From Rhodobacter sp. (GTDB lineage Bacteria > Pseudomonadota > Alphaproteobacteria > Rhodobacterales > Rhodobacteraceae): a DNA stretch of 64,000 nucleotides. The notes below the pieces were generated by a model. That model was not told the DNA's origin, did not search any database, and worked only from the letters and a program-made list of their open reading frames with translations. The stretch lies in contig JACKKF010000005.1 of assembly GCA_020637555.1 (NCBI GenBank), positions 62,001 through 126,000 of the forward strand. The letters are read 5' to 3'. Both the position numbers and the translations under genes were made by a program. Below, one piece after another: positions 50,034 through 59,106 of the stretch. Every line of letters starts with the position of its first letter. The first letter of the stretch is position 1.

Positions 50034-51410
50034 ATGACCGCGACAAAAACCCTGTCAGACCGCATCAAGGCCCACGGAACCGCCGCCCGGATGTTGCAGA
50101 ACGCCGCCAGCGGCGCCTATCAGTTCCCGATCCCCGCCGCCTATACCAACTGGGTCGAGGAAGCGCGCGCCTGGCGCAACGGGGCCGTCCTGCTGAACCA
50201 GTCGTATCACATGACCGACCTTTATGTGCGTGGCCCGCAGGTGAAGGCGCTGCTCGAACGGGTCGGTGTCAACAGCTTCAAGACCTGGGGACGCGACAAG
50301 GCCAAGCAACTGGTCTGCTGCAATCCCGACGGCTATGTCATCGGCGACGTGATCTGTTTCGGGCTCGAGGATGACGAGGCACTGCTCATCGGTCGCCCGC
50401 CGGTCTGCAACTGGGTGGCCTATCAAGCCGAAATCTCGGGTCTGGATGTCACCACCGAATTCGACATCCGCAGCCTGGAAAACCCGGACAAGCCGCGCAA
50501 GCTCTATCGCTATGAAGTGCAGGGGCCCAAGGCGCTGGACATCCTGAACGCGGTGAACGAGGGCGGTCCGCTGACCACCAAGTTCTTCAACATGGGCGAG
50601 ATCACCATCGCGGGCTGCAAGGCGCGCACGCTGTCGCACGGCATGGGGGGCGCGCAGGGGCTGGAGCTGTGGGGTCCCTACGAGGAGGGGCAAAAGGTCT
50701 ATGACCGCCTGATGGAGGTCGGTGCAGAGTATGGGATGCTGCGCGCCGGTGCCCGGGCCTATGCGACCGCGGCCATGGAATCGGGCTGGATCCCGTCGCC
50801 CCTGCCGGCGATCTATTCGGGCGAGGCGATGCAGGCCTATCGCGACTGGCTGCCCGCCAACGGGTTCGAGGGCACGACCTCGGTCGGCGGCTCGTTCGAG
50901 CCCGAGGATGTGGCGGACTACTATCTGACGCCGTGGGATCTGGACTATCAGCGCGTGGTCAAGTTCGACCACGATTTCATCGGCCGTGCCGCGCTGGAAA
51001 AGATGGCGGAGGGGCCGCATCGGGTGAAGGTGACGCTGGTTTGGGACAAGGCCGACGTGCTCAGGATCTTCGCCGGTCTGATGGAGGACTTCCCCGGGCC
51101 CAAGCTGATGGAAATGCCGACCGGAAACTACACCGCGCATCCCTATGACCAGGTGTTGCTGAACGGCGAGATGGTCGGCCTGTCCACCTATCCGACCTAT
51201 TCCGCCAATGAACGCGCCTGGATCTCGCTGGCGATGGTGCGGGCCGATCTGGCCGAGCAGGGCACGAAACTGTCGATCCTGTGGGGCGAGGCCAACGGCG
51301 GATCAGGCAAGCCGCATGTCGAGGAACATGTCCAGATGGAGATCGGCGCCGAGGTTCACCCCTGGCCGATCCACGAGGCGTCGCGCCTGAGCTACCGCAG
51401 CCAGGGCTGA
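50034..51410 (+). CDS. tetrahydrofolate-dependent O-demethylase, LigM/DesA-like (GcvT fold)
   Basis: 458 residues from ATG 50034 with GGAGGAG before it. The GcvT-type fold is close to LigM/DesA: QNAASGAYQFPIPAAYTNWV, RNGAVLLNQSYHMTDLYVRG, FFNMGEITIAGCKARTLSHG, ESGWIPSPLPAIYSGEAMQA, VKFDHDFIGRAALEKM, SILWGEANGGSGKPHVEEH. LigM and DesA move methyl groups from vanillate or syringate to tetrahydrofolate. The exact substrate here is unknown (aromatic methoxy compound or another methyl donor). It is followed by a DUF4405 gene. Confidence 0.83.
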   Translation: MTATKTLSDRIKAHGTAARMLQNAASGAYQFPIPAAYTNWVEEARAWRNGAVLLNQSYHMTDLYVRGPQVKALLERVGVNSFKTWGRDKAKQLVCCNPDGYVIGDVICFGLEDDEALLIGRPPVCNWVAYQAEISGLDVTTEFDIRSLENPDKPRKLYRYEVQGPKALDILNAVNEGGPLTTKFFNMGEITIAGCKARTLSHGMGGAQGLELWGPYEEGQKVYDRLMEVGAEYGMLRAGARAYATAAMESGWIPSPLPAIYSGEAMQAYRDWLPANGFEGTTSVGGSFEPEDVADYYLTPWDLDYQRVVKFDHDFIGRAALEKMAEGPHRVKVTLVWDKADVLRIFAGLMEDFPGPKLMEMPTGNYTAHPYDQVLLNGEMVGLSTYPTYSANERAWISLAMVRADLAEQGTKLSILWGEANGGSGKPHVEEHVQMEIGAEVHPWPIHEASRLSYRSQG

Positions 51411-51506
51411 CAGGTCTTCACGAAAAACGTCGGGAACGCGACGGAGCCACCGCTCTGTCGCGTTCATGGTTTCAGGGAGGACGCAAACCTCAGTCCGGAG
51501 ACCACC

Positions 51507-52010
51507 ATGCCACCGATCGTCAATCGCTATGCCACCCCCCTCGTCACGGGACTTTTCCTCGTGTCGCTGGTATCCGGGGTGGCGCTGTTCTTTCATTGGG
51601 GGGCCGCATGGTTCCACGGGATGCACGAATGGCTCAGCATGGTGCTGATCCTGCCGTTCGGGCTGCACGTGTGGAAGAACTGGCGGCCGGTGGTCGGCTA
51701 TATGAAACGGGCCCCGCTGTGGATCGCCATGGCGGCATCGGTCGCGCTGGCCGGGCTCTTTGTCCTGCCCGTCGCCGGATCCTCGGGCGGCACCGGCGGA
51801 CGGCCGCCGCAATTCGCCTTTGCCGAACGGATGATGGCGCTGGACCTTGACGCCACCGCGCAGGCGCTGGGCGTTCCGGTCGCGACACTGATGCAGGCCT
51901 TGCCAGCCCCGGCGGGTGCCGATGGCGCCACCTCGCTTGCGGCAATTGCCGAAGGGGCCGGCATGACGTCGGCTCAGATCATGTCGGTGCTGTTGTCCAC
52001 CGGCCCATGA
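51507..52010 (+). CDS. DUF4405 membrane protein
   Basis: 167 residues. N-terminal helices YATPLVTGLFLVSLVSGVAL and LSMVLILPFGLHVWKNW with conserved His residues (FFHWGAAWFHGMHEW), as in the cytochrome b561-like DUF4405 family, then a third helix and a soluble C-terminal tail. Histidines spaced for haem could make it an electron carrier. It follows the demethylase in the same direction by 96 bases and may be co-transcribed. Confidence 0.8.
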   Translation: MPPIVNRYATPLVTGLFLVSLVSGVALFFHWGAAWFHGMHEWLSMVLILPFGLHVWKNWRPVVGYMKRAPLWIAMAASVALAGLFVLPVAGSSGGTGGRPPQFAFAERMMALDLDATAQALGVPVATLMQALPAPAGADGATSLAAIAEGAGMTSAQIMSVLLSTGP

Positions 52011-52631
52011 ACCGGGTGCGGTGCGGGCCGCGGGCAGTCTGCGGGACCCGAATCACCATTGTTTCGGGTCCGTCAACAAACCTGCGGGATGCCGCGAAAA
52101 ACGTGGAACCCGGAAACGCTGAACAGCGGCCGAAACGTCGCCAGGACGGCGCTGGCCTTTGATGATCGCACAGGAACAATCGGACGGCGCGCCACCGCCT
52201 TCTGCCGTATTTGACGGCGAAATGGCCAAAACGAGGCGGGTTGCGGGCGAGAATATGGCAAAAACCGGGCGCAGACGGTTTCCGAACCGGAAACAGCGCC
52301 TGGGCGCGACGGGCGGCGGGACCGGCCCAAACCCGCGCCCCGTCGCCGACTTCGTTAAGCAATCGTTGATTTTCTTTGGTTTTCGCCGCCGCTTTGGTAT
52401 AGTCGAGTCTGGCCTGAAAAGGCTGCCGGACCATGGGGGTGATCCGGTTGGGTGCTGCCTGCGTGTTTCTGACGAAACGCCAATTGTGACCAGATCTTGA
52501 CGCAAGTCGAGGTCGCCTTGCTGCGCGTGGCATCCCTTCATTGCGACGGTTCGACCGTCAGTCCGCTACGACCGGCCCAGCCGGCGACTTGGTTCACAAG
52601 GGCCACGTTCTGGCCAACAGGAGAAAACGCG
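52011..52631. promoter_or_regulatory. long non-coding region before the RTX-Hint gene
   Basis: 621 bases; the small open frames here have no ribosome sites or protein-like composition. It contains GTTTCCGAACCGGAAAC (52278-52294), a TTCCGAA-N2-GGAA-type site also found before the exopolysaccharide ATPase at 42262. TTTGGT, 17 bases and TATAGT near 52377-52405 could be a promoter. A long leader seems likely. Confidence 0.5.
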
Positions 52632-54161
52632 ATGCCGCCGAGAGACGACAATCCGCAAATCCCCGACCCCCTTCTGTCGAACATTTTTGACGGGACCGCC
52701 GCCGGCGAGGTCATCCGCTCGGGCGACACCGATGCCGACGGCGATACGGTCGGCAACGACGGATCCGCAATCGACGCGGGCGGCGGCAACGATACCGTCT
52801 ATGCCGGGTATGGCGACGACACCGTCGGCGGCGGTGCCGGCGATGACTGGCTGTTCGGTGGCGACGGCAACGATCTGATGGGCGGCGGCGCCGACAACGA
52901 CACCCTCTGGGGCGATCGCGGCGAGGATACGCTTTACGGCAATGACGGTGACGACAAGCTGATCGGTGGAGGCGGCAACGACCTGCTGATCGGCGGCCCG
53001 GGCAATGACCTGCTGATCGGCGACAACAACCCCGGCGACCACGGCGGTCTCTCGCCCGAGGACCCGCCCGAGGCCGAATACGGCAATGACACGCTGATGC
53101 TCAGCTCGGGCGACGATACCGCCTGGGGCGGGTCGGGCGACGACATCTTCGAGATTTACGACACCTTCGGCAATCACCAGATCGTCGGCGGCGAAACGGG
53201 CGAGGTGAACGGCGACACGATCGATGGGTCCTTCATCACCTCGGACCTGAACGTGATCCTGACCGGCGACGAGATGGGGACCATTTCGGACGGCGCCTCG
53301 ACCATCAATTTCTCCGAGATCGAGCGGACCGATCTGGGGTCAGGCAACGATGACGTCCAGATCCTGACCTCGACGACGGGCACGGTGAACGGGTCGGACG
53401 GGTTCGACACGCTGGACCTGCCGGTCGGCGCGCCCGGCGATCCGGCGCCGGTGGTCACCGTGACCTCGGAAACGCCCTATACCGGCACCGGCTATCCCGG
53501 CGCGACCACCAAGTCGGGCTTTGTCGATTTCCCCGACGGCAGCCGGATGTATTTCGAGAATTTCGAGGAAATCCTGTGCTTTACCCCCGGCACGCGGATC
53601 GACACCACCCGCGGTCTGGTGGCGGTCGAGGACCTGCAACCGGGCGACAGGGTGCTGACGCGCGACAACGGCTATCAGCCGCTGGCCTGGACCGGACGGC
53701 GCGATCTGAGCGCGGCCGAGCTGGCCGCCTGCCCGGCGGTGGCGCCGGTGCGGATCGCCGCGGGCGCCCTGGGCAAGGGCCTGCCCGAGCGCGACCTCGT
53801 CGTCTCGCCGCGTCACCGGATGCTGATCACCGGCGCCCGGGCCGAGCTGATGTTCGGCGAGCGCGAGGTGCTGGTCGCCGCCGCCGATCTGATCGGGCTG
53901 CCCGGCGTCAGCCGCGACCCGGCGGGTGCGGTCAGCTACATCCATGTGATGTGCGACGCGCATGAGATCATCCGCGCCGAGGGGGCCTGGAGCGAGAGCT
54001 TCCAGCCCGCCGAAACGGTGCTGAACGCGCTGGACGCGGCGACGCGGGCGGAACTGCTGGGCCTGTTCCCGGCGCTGGGCACCGAGGCCGGCCGCCAGGG
54101 CTTTGCCGCGGTGCGTCCGGTGCTGTCGGGGGCCGAGGCGAAGGTGCTCTTCGCCGCCTGA
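52632..54161 (+). CDS. RTX calcium-binding protein with C-terminal Hint (autoprocessing-type) domain
   Basis: 509 residues from ATG 52632 with AGGAG upstream. Residues about 50-133 are Ca-binding RTX nonapeptides (GGGNDTVYAGYGDDTVGGG, GDDWLFGGDGNDLMGGG, GDDKLIGGGGNDLLIGG), with a further beta-roll-like stretch to about 180. From Cys316 a Hint domain begins: CFTPGTRIDTTRG, VEDLQPGDRVLTRDNG, VSPRHRMLITG, IHVMCDAHEIIRAEG. The Cys at its start could allow self-cleavage, releasing the RTX part. RTX proteins are exported by type I systems, but none is visible here. It is followed by strong terminators. Confidence 0.88.
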   Translation: MPPRDDNPQIPDPLLSNIFDGTAAGEVIRSGDTDADGDTVGNDGSAIDAGGGNDTVYAGYGDDTVGGGAGDDWLFGGDGNDLMGGGADNDTLWGDRGEDTLYGNDGDDKLIGGGGNDLLIGGPGNDLLIGDNNPGDHGGLSPEDPPEAEYGNDTLMLSSGDDTAWGGSGDDIFEIYDTFGNHQIVGGETGEVNGDTIDGSFITSDLNVILTGDEMGTISDGASTINFSEIERTDLGSGNDDVQILTSTTGTVNGSDGFDTLDLPVGAPGDPAPVVTVTSETPYTGTGYPGATTKSGFVDFPDGSRMYFENFEEILCFTPGTRIDTTRGLVAVEDLQPGDRVLTRDNGYQPLAWTGRRDLSAAELAACPAVAPVRIAAGALGKGLPERDLVVSPRHRMLITGARAELMFGEREVLVAAADLIGLPGVSRDPAGAVSYIHVMCDAHEIIRAEGAWSESFQPAETVLNALDAATRAELLGLFPALGTEAGRQGFAAVRPVLSGAEAKVLFAA

Positions 54162-54206
54162 TCCCGGGGTGCCCACGGGCGCCCTGTCGCGTGCGACACG
54201 GCAAGA

Positions 54207-54277
54207 CGGGCCGTCCCGCAAGGGGCGGCCCGCGCGCCTGTGGCGGCTGCGGGCCAAGGGGGTTTTCTACCCCCTTG
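54207..54277 (+). terminator. tandem hairpins after the RTX-Hint gene
   Basis: Hairpin one: CGGGCCG...CGGCCCG with loop GCAA (54207-54232). Hairpin two: CAAGGGGG/CCCCCTTG (54255-54277). Both follow the stop by 46-94 bases and are good intrinsic terminator candidates. The second uses the same CAAGGGGG stem as the repeats at 33743 and 45342. Confidence 0.75.
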
Positions 54278-54515
54278 AGAAACCCCCGAGGGCAATAGTT
54301 GCGACCGCGAAGGCCTGTAATTCTTAATCGTTTCAATAAATTATGTGGCTTCCCGCCATGGCGTCGGCTCTCGGCTCGCCACCAAGCTACCGAACTTGAT
54401 GTAGCTTTTCAGCAACATCATCGTCGCTGATCACTTCGGTTGCCAATCCGACAAGAAGGCGGGAACCGGTCATTCGCGTTGCATGGCGCGAGCAGCAGGA
54501 CCAAAAAATCGGCCC
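54278..54515. other. AT-richer intergenic segment, no gene recognised
   Basis: About 240 bases with lower GC than surroundings (for example AATTCTTAATCGTTTCAATA). No open frame, repeat or tRNA is recognised. It separates the RTX-Hint unit from the convergent MarR gene. Confidence 0.4.
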
Positions 54516-55007
54516 CTAATATACTTCGACGCGATAGACGTTGTCCTTGACGCGCTGGATCAGACTGATGAGTTGTGACAACTCGTCATCCGAAAGCCCA
54601 TCGAAATTCGCGATATATGCGGTTGCGACGATCGACAGCGCCTTGCGATAGGCTTCTTCGCCGTTTTCTGTCAGCGTGACTCGCCGCTTGCGCCGGTCCG
54701 ACGTTCCCGCCGCCTCGGCGACCAGGCCGCGCTCTTCCAGGCCATTCACGCCGCGGCTGACCTTGAAGCGATCGAACACGGTCAGATCGACCAGATCGTT
54801 GATGGTCATGGCGCCGCGATCATGGATCGCCGCCAGAATGCGCCAATCAATGGGCGTCATGTCGATTCGGGCAAGCATACGTTCGAGGTTGACCTGGTTC
54901 CGGCGCTGGATCGCCGCGAAGTAGTGCATCGGGTAATCCGTCAGGCGAAAACCCTCGCCATCACGCTGAACTTGCTCAAGTTTCTCCAGCCACTTCTGCA
55001 CGCGCAC
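54516..55007 (-). CDS. MarR family transcriptional regulator
   Basis: 163 residues (MRVQKWLEKLEQVQRDGEGF). Winged-helix core: MTPIDWRILAAIHDRGAMTI, LVDLTVFDRFKVSRGVNGLE, ERGLVAEAAGTSDRRKRRVT. The long N-terminal helix is typical of aromatic/acyl-CoA-responsive members, but the ligand is unknown. It diverges from an MBL hydrolase and TAXI-TRAP unit and likely controls it through GTGCAT-N11-ATGCAC sites in the gap. Confidence 0.9.
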   Translation of the reverse strand: MRVQKWLEKLEQVQRDGEGFRLTDYPMHYFAAIQRRNQVNLERMLARIDMTPIDWRILAAIHDRGAMTINDLVDLTVFDRFKVSRGVNGLEERGLVAEAAGTSDRRKRRVTLTENGEEAYRKALSIVATAYIANFDGLSDDELSQLISLIQRVKDNVYRVEVY

Positions 55008-55015
55008 GTCCCCGC

Positions 55016-55073
55016 TTGATTCATGTCAAATCCATGTTAGTGTAAATCAAGTGCATATCAAGAGTAAATGCAC
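55016..55073. promoter_or_regulatory. divergent promoter with MarR-type inverted repeat
   Basis: GTGCAT (55051-55056), 11 bases, ATGCAC (55068-55073) form an inverted repeat between the marR gene and the MBL gene. Two direct copies of ATCAAG overlap it. TTGATT (55016) with TAGTGT about 16 bases on may be a promoter for the plus strand. The repeat ends 18 bases before the MBL start, where a repressor would block transcription. Confidence 0.55.
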
Positions 55074-55091
55074 ATAAATGGGAGGCGTGCG

Positions 55092-55982
55092 ATGAAAGTC
55101 ACTCTGCTCGGCACCGGTGCAGCCCTGATCGATCCGGATCGTCGACACACGTCCCTCACCATCCAGATCGGTGACGCGGCCTATATGATCGATGCGGGAA
55201 CCGGCGCCACGCGGGCGATGATCGGCGCAGCGATCAACCCGCTGAATGTGCGCGCGCTGTTCCTGACCCATCTGCATTTCGACCACACCGCCGACCTGCC
55301 CGTGTTCGTGCTGGGCAGCTGGATGAGCGACCGGCGCGGGGCCTTGCCGGTCTATGGCCCCGAAGGCACACGCGAGATGTGCGCGCACTTGTTCGAAGGT
55401 GGTGCCTTTGACGTCGATATCCGCGCGCGCGCACAATATCCGCAGCGTCAGGGCAACCTCGAGGTGCTGCGACCCGACGTTTCGATCATCCAGCCGGGGC
55501 TGATCCACGAAGATGATCGCGTCAGGGTCACCGCCCTGCCGGTCGAGCATATCCCGTCCGAGATCTGCCGCTGCTATGCGTTCCGGTTCGAAACCGATAC
55601 GAAAAGCGTGGTCTTCAGCGGCGACACGCGCGCCCTGCCCGAGATGGTCGACTTTGCCCGCGGCGCCGATCTGCTGATCCACGAGGCGACCTTTCCCGAA
55701 GAGGCGATTGCCTTTCGCGCCAAGAACGGCATCGGCACCTATTCCCACACCAGCCCGCTGCAACTGGGCGAGATCGCGCGCGATGCGGGTGTCCGTCAGT
55801 TGGTGGCGACGCATATCGGCCATTGGGACAGCACCAATCCGATCGTGCGCAAGCTGGCCGCCAAACACATGCCCGTCGAGATCATGGGACCTGACCTGCT
55901 CGACCGCGTCGCGGCGGATATCCGCACGAACTATGACGGCCCGCTGCAGATCGCGCGCGACGGGCTGACGCTTTACGTCTGA
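55092..55982 (+). CDS. MBL-fold metallo-hydrolase (RNase Z/arylsulfatase-like)
   Basis: 296 residues from ATG 55092, eight bases from GGGAGG. Zinc motif FLTHLHFDHTADLP gives H60, H62, D64, H65; further ligands in LPVEHIPSEI, VFSGDTRALPEM and ATHIGHWDS. The order and LLIHEATFPEEA resemble the RNase Z/hydrolase group rather than beta-lactamases. Substrate unknown; given the TRAP transporter 20 bases downstream, it may hydrolyse an imported ester or lactone. Confidence 0.86.
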   Translation: MKVTLLGTGAALIDPDRRHTSLTIQIGDAAYMIDAGTGATRAMIGAAINPLNVRALFLTHLHFDHTADLPVFVLGSWMSDRRGALPVYGPEGTREMCAHLFEGGAFDVDIRARAQYPQRQGNLEVLRPDVSIIQPGLIHEDDRVRVTALPVEHIPSEICRCYAFRFETDTKSVVFSGDTRALPEMVDFARGADLLIHEATFPEEAIAFRAKNGIGTYSHTSPLQLGEIARDAGVRQLVATHIGHWDSTNPIVRKLAAKHMPVEIMGPDLLDRVAADIRTNYDGPLQIARDGLTLYV

Positions 55983-56001
55983 TAACAACAGGGAGACTGA
56001 C

Positions 56002-56964
56002 ATGACTTACCTTGCCAAGCCTGCGGCGCTGGTCGCCGCTGTTGCCTTGTCAATGGTCGCGGGTGTGGCATCGGCGCAGACCGTCGGCATCGGTTCGAAC
56101 CCGCAGGGCTCGGCCGCCTATGGCACCGCCGCCGCCATCGCGGCGCTGGTGTCGCGCAACAGCGACTACAACATGCGTGTCATCCCGCAAGGCGGGCCGG
56201 ATGTGACGATCCCTCTGGTCAACACGGGCGAGCTGGAGTTTTCGGTCTCGAACTCGATCCCGGTCTATTACGCGCAGCGCGGCGGGGCGATGTTCCGCGA
56301 CCGCCCGCAGGAAAACGTGCGCATGGTCGCCGCGCTCTACAACCTGAACGTTGCCTTCTTCGTGCGCGCCGATTCCGACATCCAGAGCATGGAGGACCTG
56401 CGCGGCCGCCGTGTCGCGACCGAGTTCACCGGCCAGCGCGTGTTGCACACGATGCAGAGCGCGATCCTGGCGACCGTCGGGATGAGCGTTGCCGATCTCG
56501 AGGCCGTGCCCGTCCCGTCGGGGGTGCGCGGGGTCGATGAATTCGACGCGGGCAGCGTGGACGCGACGATCTTTTCGGTGGGGTCGGGCCGGGTGCAGCA
56601 GTCGAACGCCAGCGTCGGCGGCCTGCGCTGGTTGCCGGTTCCCCTGACCGACGAGGCACAGGCCGCGCTGGTCGCCGTGGCCCCCGGCAGCTATATCGAG
56701 GAAATCCAGCCCAACGAAAGCCGTGTCGGCATCACCGGGCCGACCGGCGTGTTCGCCGGGCCGTTCCTGCTGATCGCGGGCGAGAACACGCCCGAGGACA
56801 TGGTCTATGCGGTCACCCGGCTGATCCACGAAAACGCCGAGGCCCTGGGCGCCGCCGACGCGCAGTTCCTGGATTTCGATCCCGCCAACATGGCGCGTGA
56901 CCTCGATATCCAGATGCACCCCGGCGCGATCCGGTTCTACCGCGAAATCGGCCTGCTGCCTTGA
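56002..56964 (+). CDS. TAXI-type TRAP transporter solute-binding protein
   Basis: 320 residues with a signal peptide (AALVAAVALSMVAGVASAQ). TAXI features: VGIGSNPQGSAAYGTAAAIA, IPQGGPDVTIPLVNTGELEF, LRGRRVATEFTGQRVLHTMQ, FDAGSVDATIFSVGSG. TAXI proteins capture substrates, often carboxylates such as glutamate or aromatic acids, for Na+-driven TRAP permeases. Stop-to-start spacing to the permease is 25 bases. Confidence 0.92.
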   Translation: MTYLAKPAALVAAVALSMVAGVASAQTVGIGSNPQGSAAYGTAAAIAALVSRNSDYNMRVIPQGGPDVTIPLVNTGELEFSVSNSIPVYYAQRGGAMFRDRPQENVRMVAALYNLNVAFFVRADSDIQSMEDLRGRRVATEFTGQRVLHTMQSAILATVGMSVADLEAVPVPSGVRGVDEFDAGSVDATIFSVGSGRVQQSNASVGGLRWLPVPLTDEAQAALVAVAPGSYIEEIQPNESRVGITGPTGVFAGPFLLIAGENTPEDMVYAVTRLIHENAEALGAADAQFLDFDPANMARDLDIQMHPGAIRFYREIGLLP

Positions 56965-56989
56965 TCCTTCACGACCGGGGGCGCGCACC

Positions 56990-58909
56990 ATGCGGACCAT
57001 CCTGACTGCCATCCTGACCGCGGCCCTGCCGCTCCTGGCGCTGGGATGGTCCCTCGACCTGTTCCGGGCCGTGGGTCTCTACCTCTTCACGGAACAGATC
57101 CTGGCGGGGCTGCTCGCGCTGGCGCTGCCCACGGCGTTCCTGACACATACCATCAAGGGGCAACGGCGTGATCCCGCCGCGTCGTTGCCCCTTCATGACG
57201 CGGCGGCGGCCCTGCTGGGCTTTGCGGCCGCATTCTATATCGCGGTGCGCTATGGCGCGATCTTTTCCACCCTCGCCGAGCGCCCGGCCGACGCCACGAT
57301 CGCCGGCGCGATCGTGCTGGTCCTGGTGGTCGAGGCCCTGCGCCGCGTGACCGGCCTGGCGCTGACCCTCGTCGTGGTGGCGTTCCTGGTCTATGCGCTG
57401 GTCGGCCACCTCGTGCCCGGCGATCTGCAGGGGCGGCGGGTGGCGCTTGACCGGCTGGTCGTCTACCTCGCGTTCGACAGCAACGGTATGCTGGGCATGC
57501 CGATGACGGTCACCGCGACGGTCGTCATCCTCTATGTCATGTTCGGAAGCTTCCTGACCGCCTCGGGCGGCGGGCAGTTCTTCACCGACCTTTCGATGGC
57601 CTCGATGGGCCGCTATCGTGGCGGCAGCGCCAAGATCGCCGTGACCGCGTCGGCGCTGTTCGGCTCGATCTCGGGCAGCGCCGTGGCGAATGTCGCCTCG
57701 ACCGGGGTCGTGACGATCCCGATGATGAAGGACTCGGGCTTCAGGGGCCGGATCGCGGGCGCGGTCGAGGCCGTCGCCTCGACCGGCGGGCAGTTGATGC
57801 CCCCGGTAATGGGGGCCGCCGCTTTCCTGATGGCGGAGATGCTGCAGATCGGCTACGAAAAGGTCGTGATCGCCGCGCTGATCCCGGCGCTGATCTATTT
57901 CTTCGCCGTCTTCGTGCAGATCGACCTGATCGCCGCGCGTGACGGCATCGCCCCGGTTCCCGCCGACCGCATTCCCCTGACCCGCCGGGTGATGCGCAGC
58001 GGCTGGTATTTCCTGCTGCCCTTTGCCGTGCTGATCGGCGCGCTGTTCTGGTGGAACGCGGGGCCGGGCCGGGCAGCCTTCTGGGCGACGCTCGCCCTGC
58101 TGCCCTTGGGACTGTTCCTGCGCTACGCGGGAACCGGGCTGCGCCTGATGGACCTGTGGCATTGCCTGACCGAGACCGGGCGCATCGTCATCGACATCGT
58201 GCTGATCAGCGCGGCGGCCGGGCTGATCATCGGCGTTCTCAACATCACGTCGCTGGGCTTTGCGCTGACGCTGACCCTGACCGATCTGGCGGGCGGGTTC
58301 CTCATCGTCCTGCTGGTCCTCGCCGCGCTCCTGTCGATCATCCTGGGCATGGGCATGCCCACGGTGGGGGTCTACATCCTGCTGGCGACGGTGCTGGCAC
58401 CGACCCTGATCGAACTGGGGGTCCAACCGATCGCTGCGCATATGTTCGTGATGTATTTTGGCATGCTGTCGATGATCACGCCCCCCGTCGCCATCGCCGC
58501 CTTCACCGCCGCCGTCATCGCCAAGGCCCCGCCGGTCGCCACCGCCGTCAGCGCGATGCGGCTGGGATGGACGGCGATGGTCGTGCCTTTTGTCTTTGTC
58601 TACGAGCCATCCATCCTGATGTCGGGGCCATGGCTGGAGATCATTTTCAATGCTTTGCGGCTGGCACTCGGGGTCTGGATCGTCTCGGGGTGCCTGGCGG
58701 GATATCTGTTCCGTCGACTTTCGCCGTTCGCTCGCGTCACATACGGGCTCCTCGGGATCGCTGCAATCTTTCCCAGTGACCTGCTCCCTGCACCGGACTT
58801 AAGCATGTGGGTCACGCTTGCGGCTGCGGCATCATGTGTTGTTTTCGAGTGGCAAATGACGCGACCCCGGAGGGCAAGCAACGAGAGCTTTGAGACGGAA
58901 CAACCCTGA
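56990..58909 (+). CDS. TRAP transporter fused permease (DctQM type)
   Basis: 639 residues from ATG 56990 (MRTILTAILTAALPLLALGW). The small-subunit part (about 1-140) is fused to the 12-helix large subunit. Typical DctM sequences are MTVTATVVILYVMFGSFLTA, LFGSISGSAVANVASTGVVT, MPPVMGAAAFLMAEML, LGMGMPTVGVYILLATVLAP and MYFGMLSMITPPVAIAAFTA. It couples Na+ entry to uptake of the ligand bound by the TAXI protein. The last 90 residues differ in base composition from the rest. Confidence 0.93.
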   Translation: MRTILTAILTAALPLLALGWSLDLFRAVGLYLFTEQILAGLLALALPTAFLTHTIKGQRRDPAASLPLHDAAAALLGFAAAFYIAVRYGAIFSTLAERPADATIAGAIVLVLVVEALRRVTGLALTLVVVAFLVYALVGHLVPGDLQGRRVALDRLVVYLAFDSNGMLGMPMTVTATVVILYVMFGSFLTASGGGQFFTDLSMASMGRYRGGSAKIAVTASALFGSISGSAVANVASTGVVTIPMMKDSGFRGRIAGAVEAVASTGGQLMPPVMGAAAFLMAEMLQIGYEKVVIAALIPALIYFFAVFVQIDLIAARDGIAPVPADRIPLTRRVMRSGWYFLLPFAVLIGALFWWNAGPGRAAFWATLALLPLGLFLRYAGTGLRLMDLWHCLTETGRIVIDIVLISAAAGLIIGVLNITSLGFALTLTLTDLAGGFLIVLLVLAALLSIILGMGMPTVGVYILLATVLAPTLIELGVQPIAAHMFVMYFGMLSMITPPVAIAAFTAAVIAKAPPVATAVSAMRLGWTAMVVPFVFVYEPSILMSGPWLEIIFNALRLALGVWIVSGCLAGYLFRRLSPFARVTYGLLGIAAIFPSDLLPAPDLSMWVTLAAAASCVVFEWQMTRPRRASNESFETEQP

Positions 58910-59106
58910 GATCTGCGCAAGATCCCTGCGCCTGACCGAAACCCTTCAAGAAGCGAACCACTGCCTACCAACATAGGGGCGGTCACCCAACACCGTGCAA
59001 GAACAGACCCTGGGCAGCCCCCTCCTCGAATGCAGTGGCGTCAGCTTGTCGGGCAGCCATTTTGGGTCGGGGCCAGCGTTACCTCGTACCCGACCGGAGT
59101 GACCGC
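58910..59106. other. left boundary region of a degraded element
   Basis: About 200 bases with no gene seen. It lies between the TRAP permease stop and the first remnant gene of the element; no clear direct repeat or tRNA target is found here. Confidence 0.4.

Noticed and set aside
52159..52500. Possible small gene before the RTX-Hint gene
   Set aside because: No ribosome site, no recognisable fold, and it would cover the putative operator and promoter.
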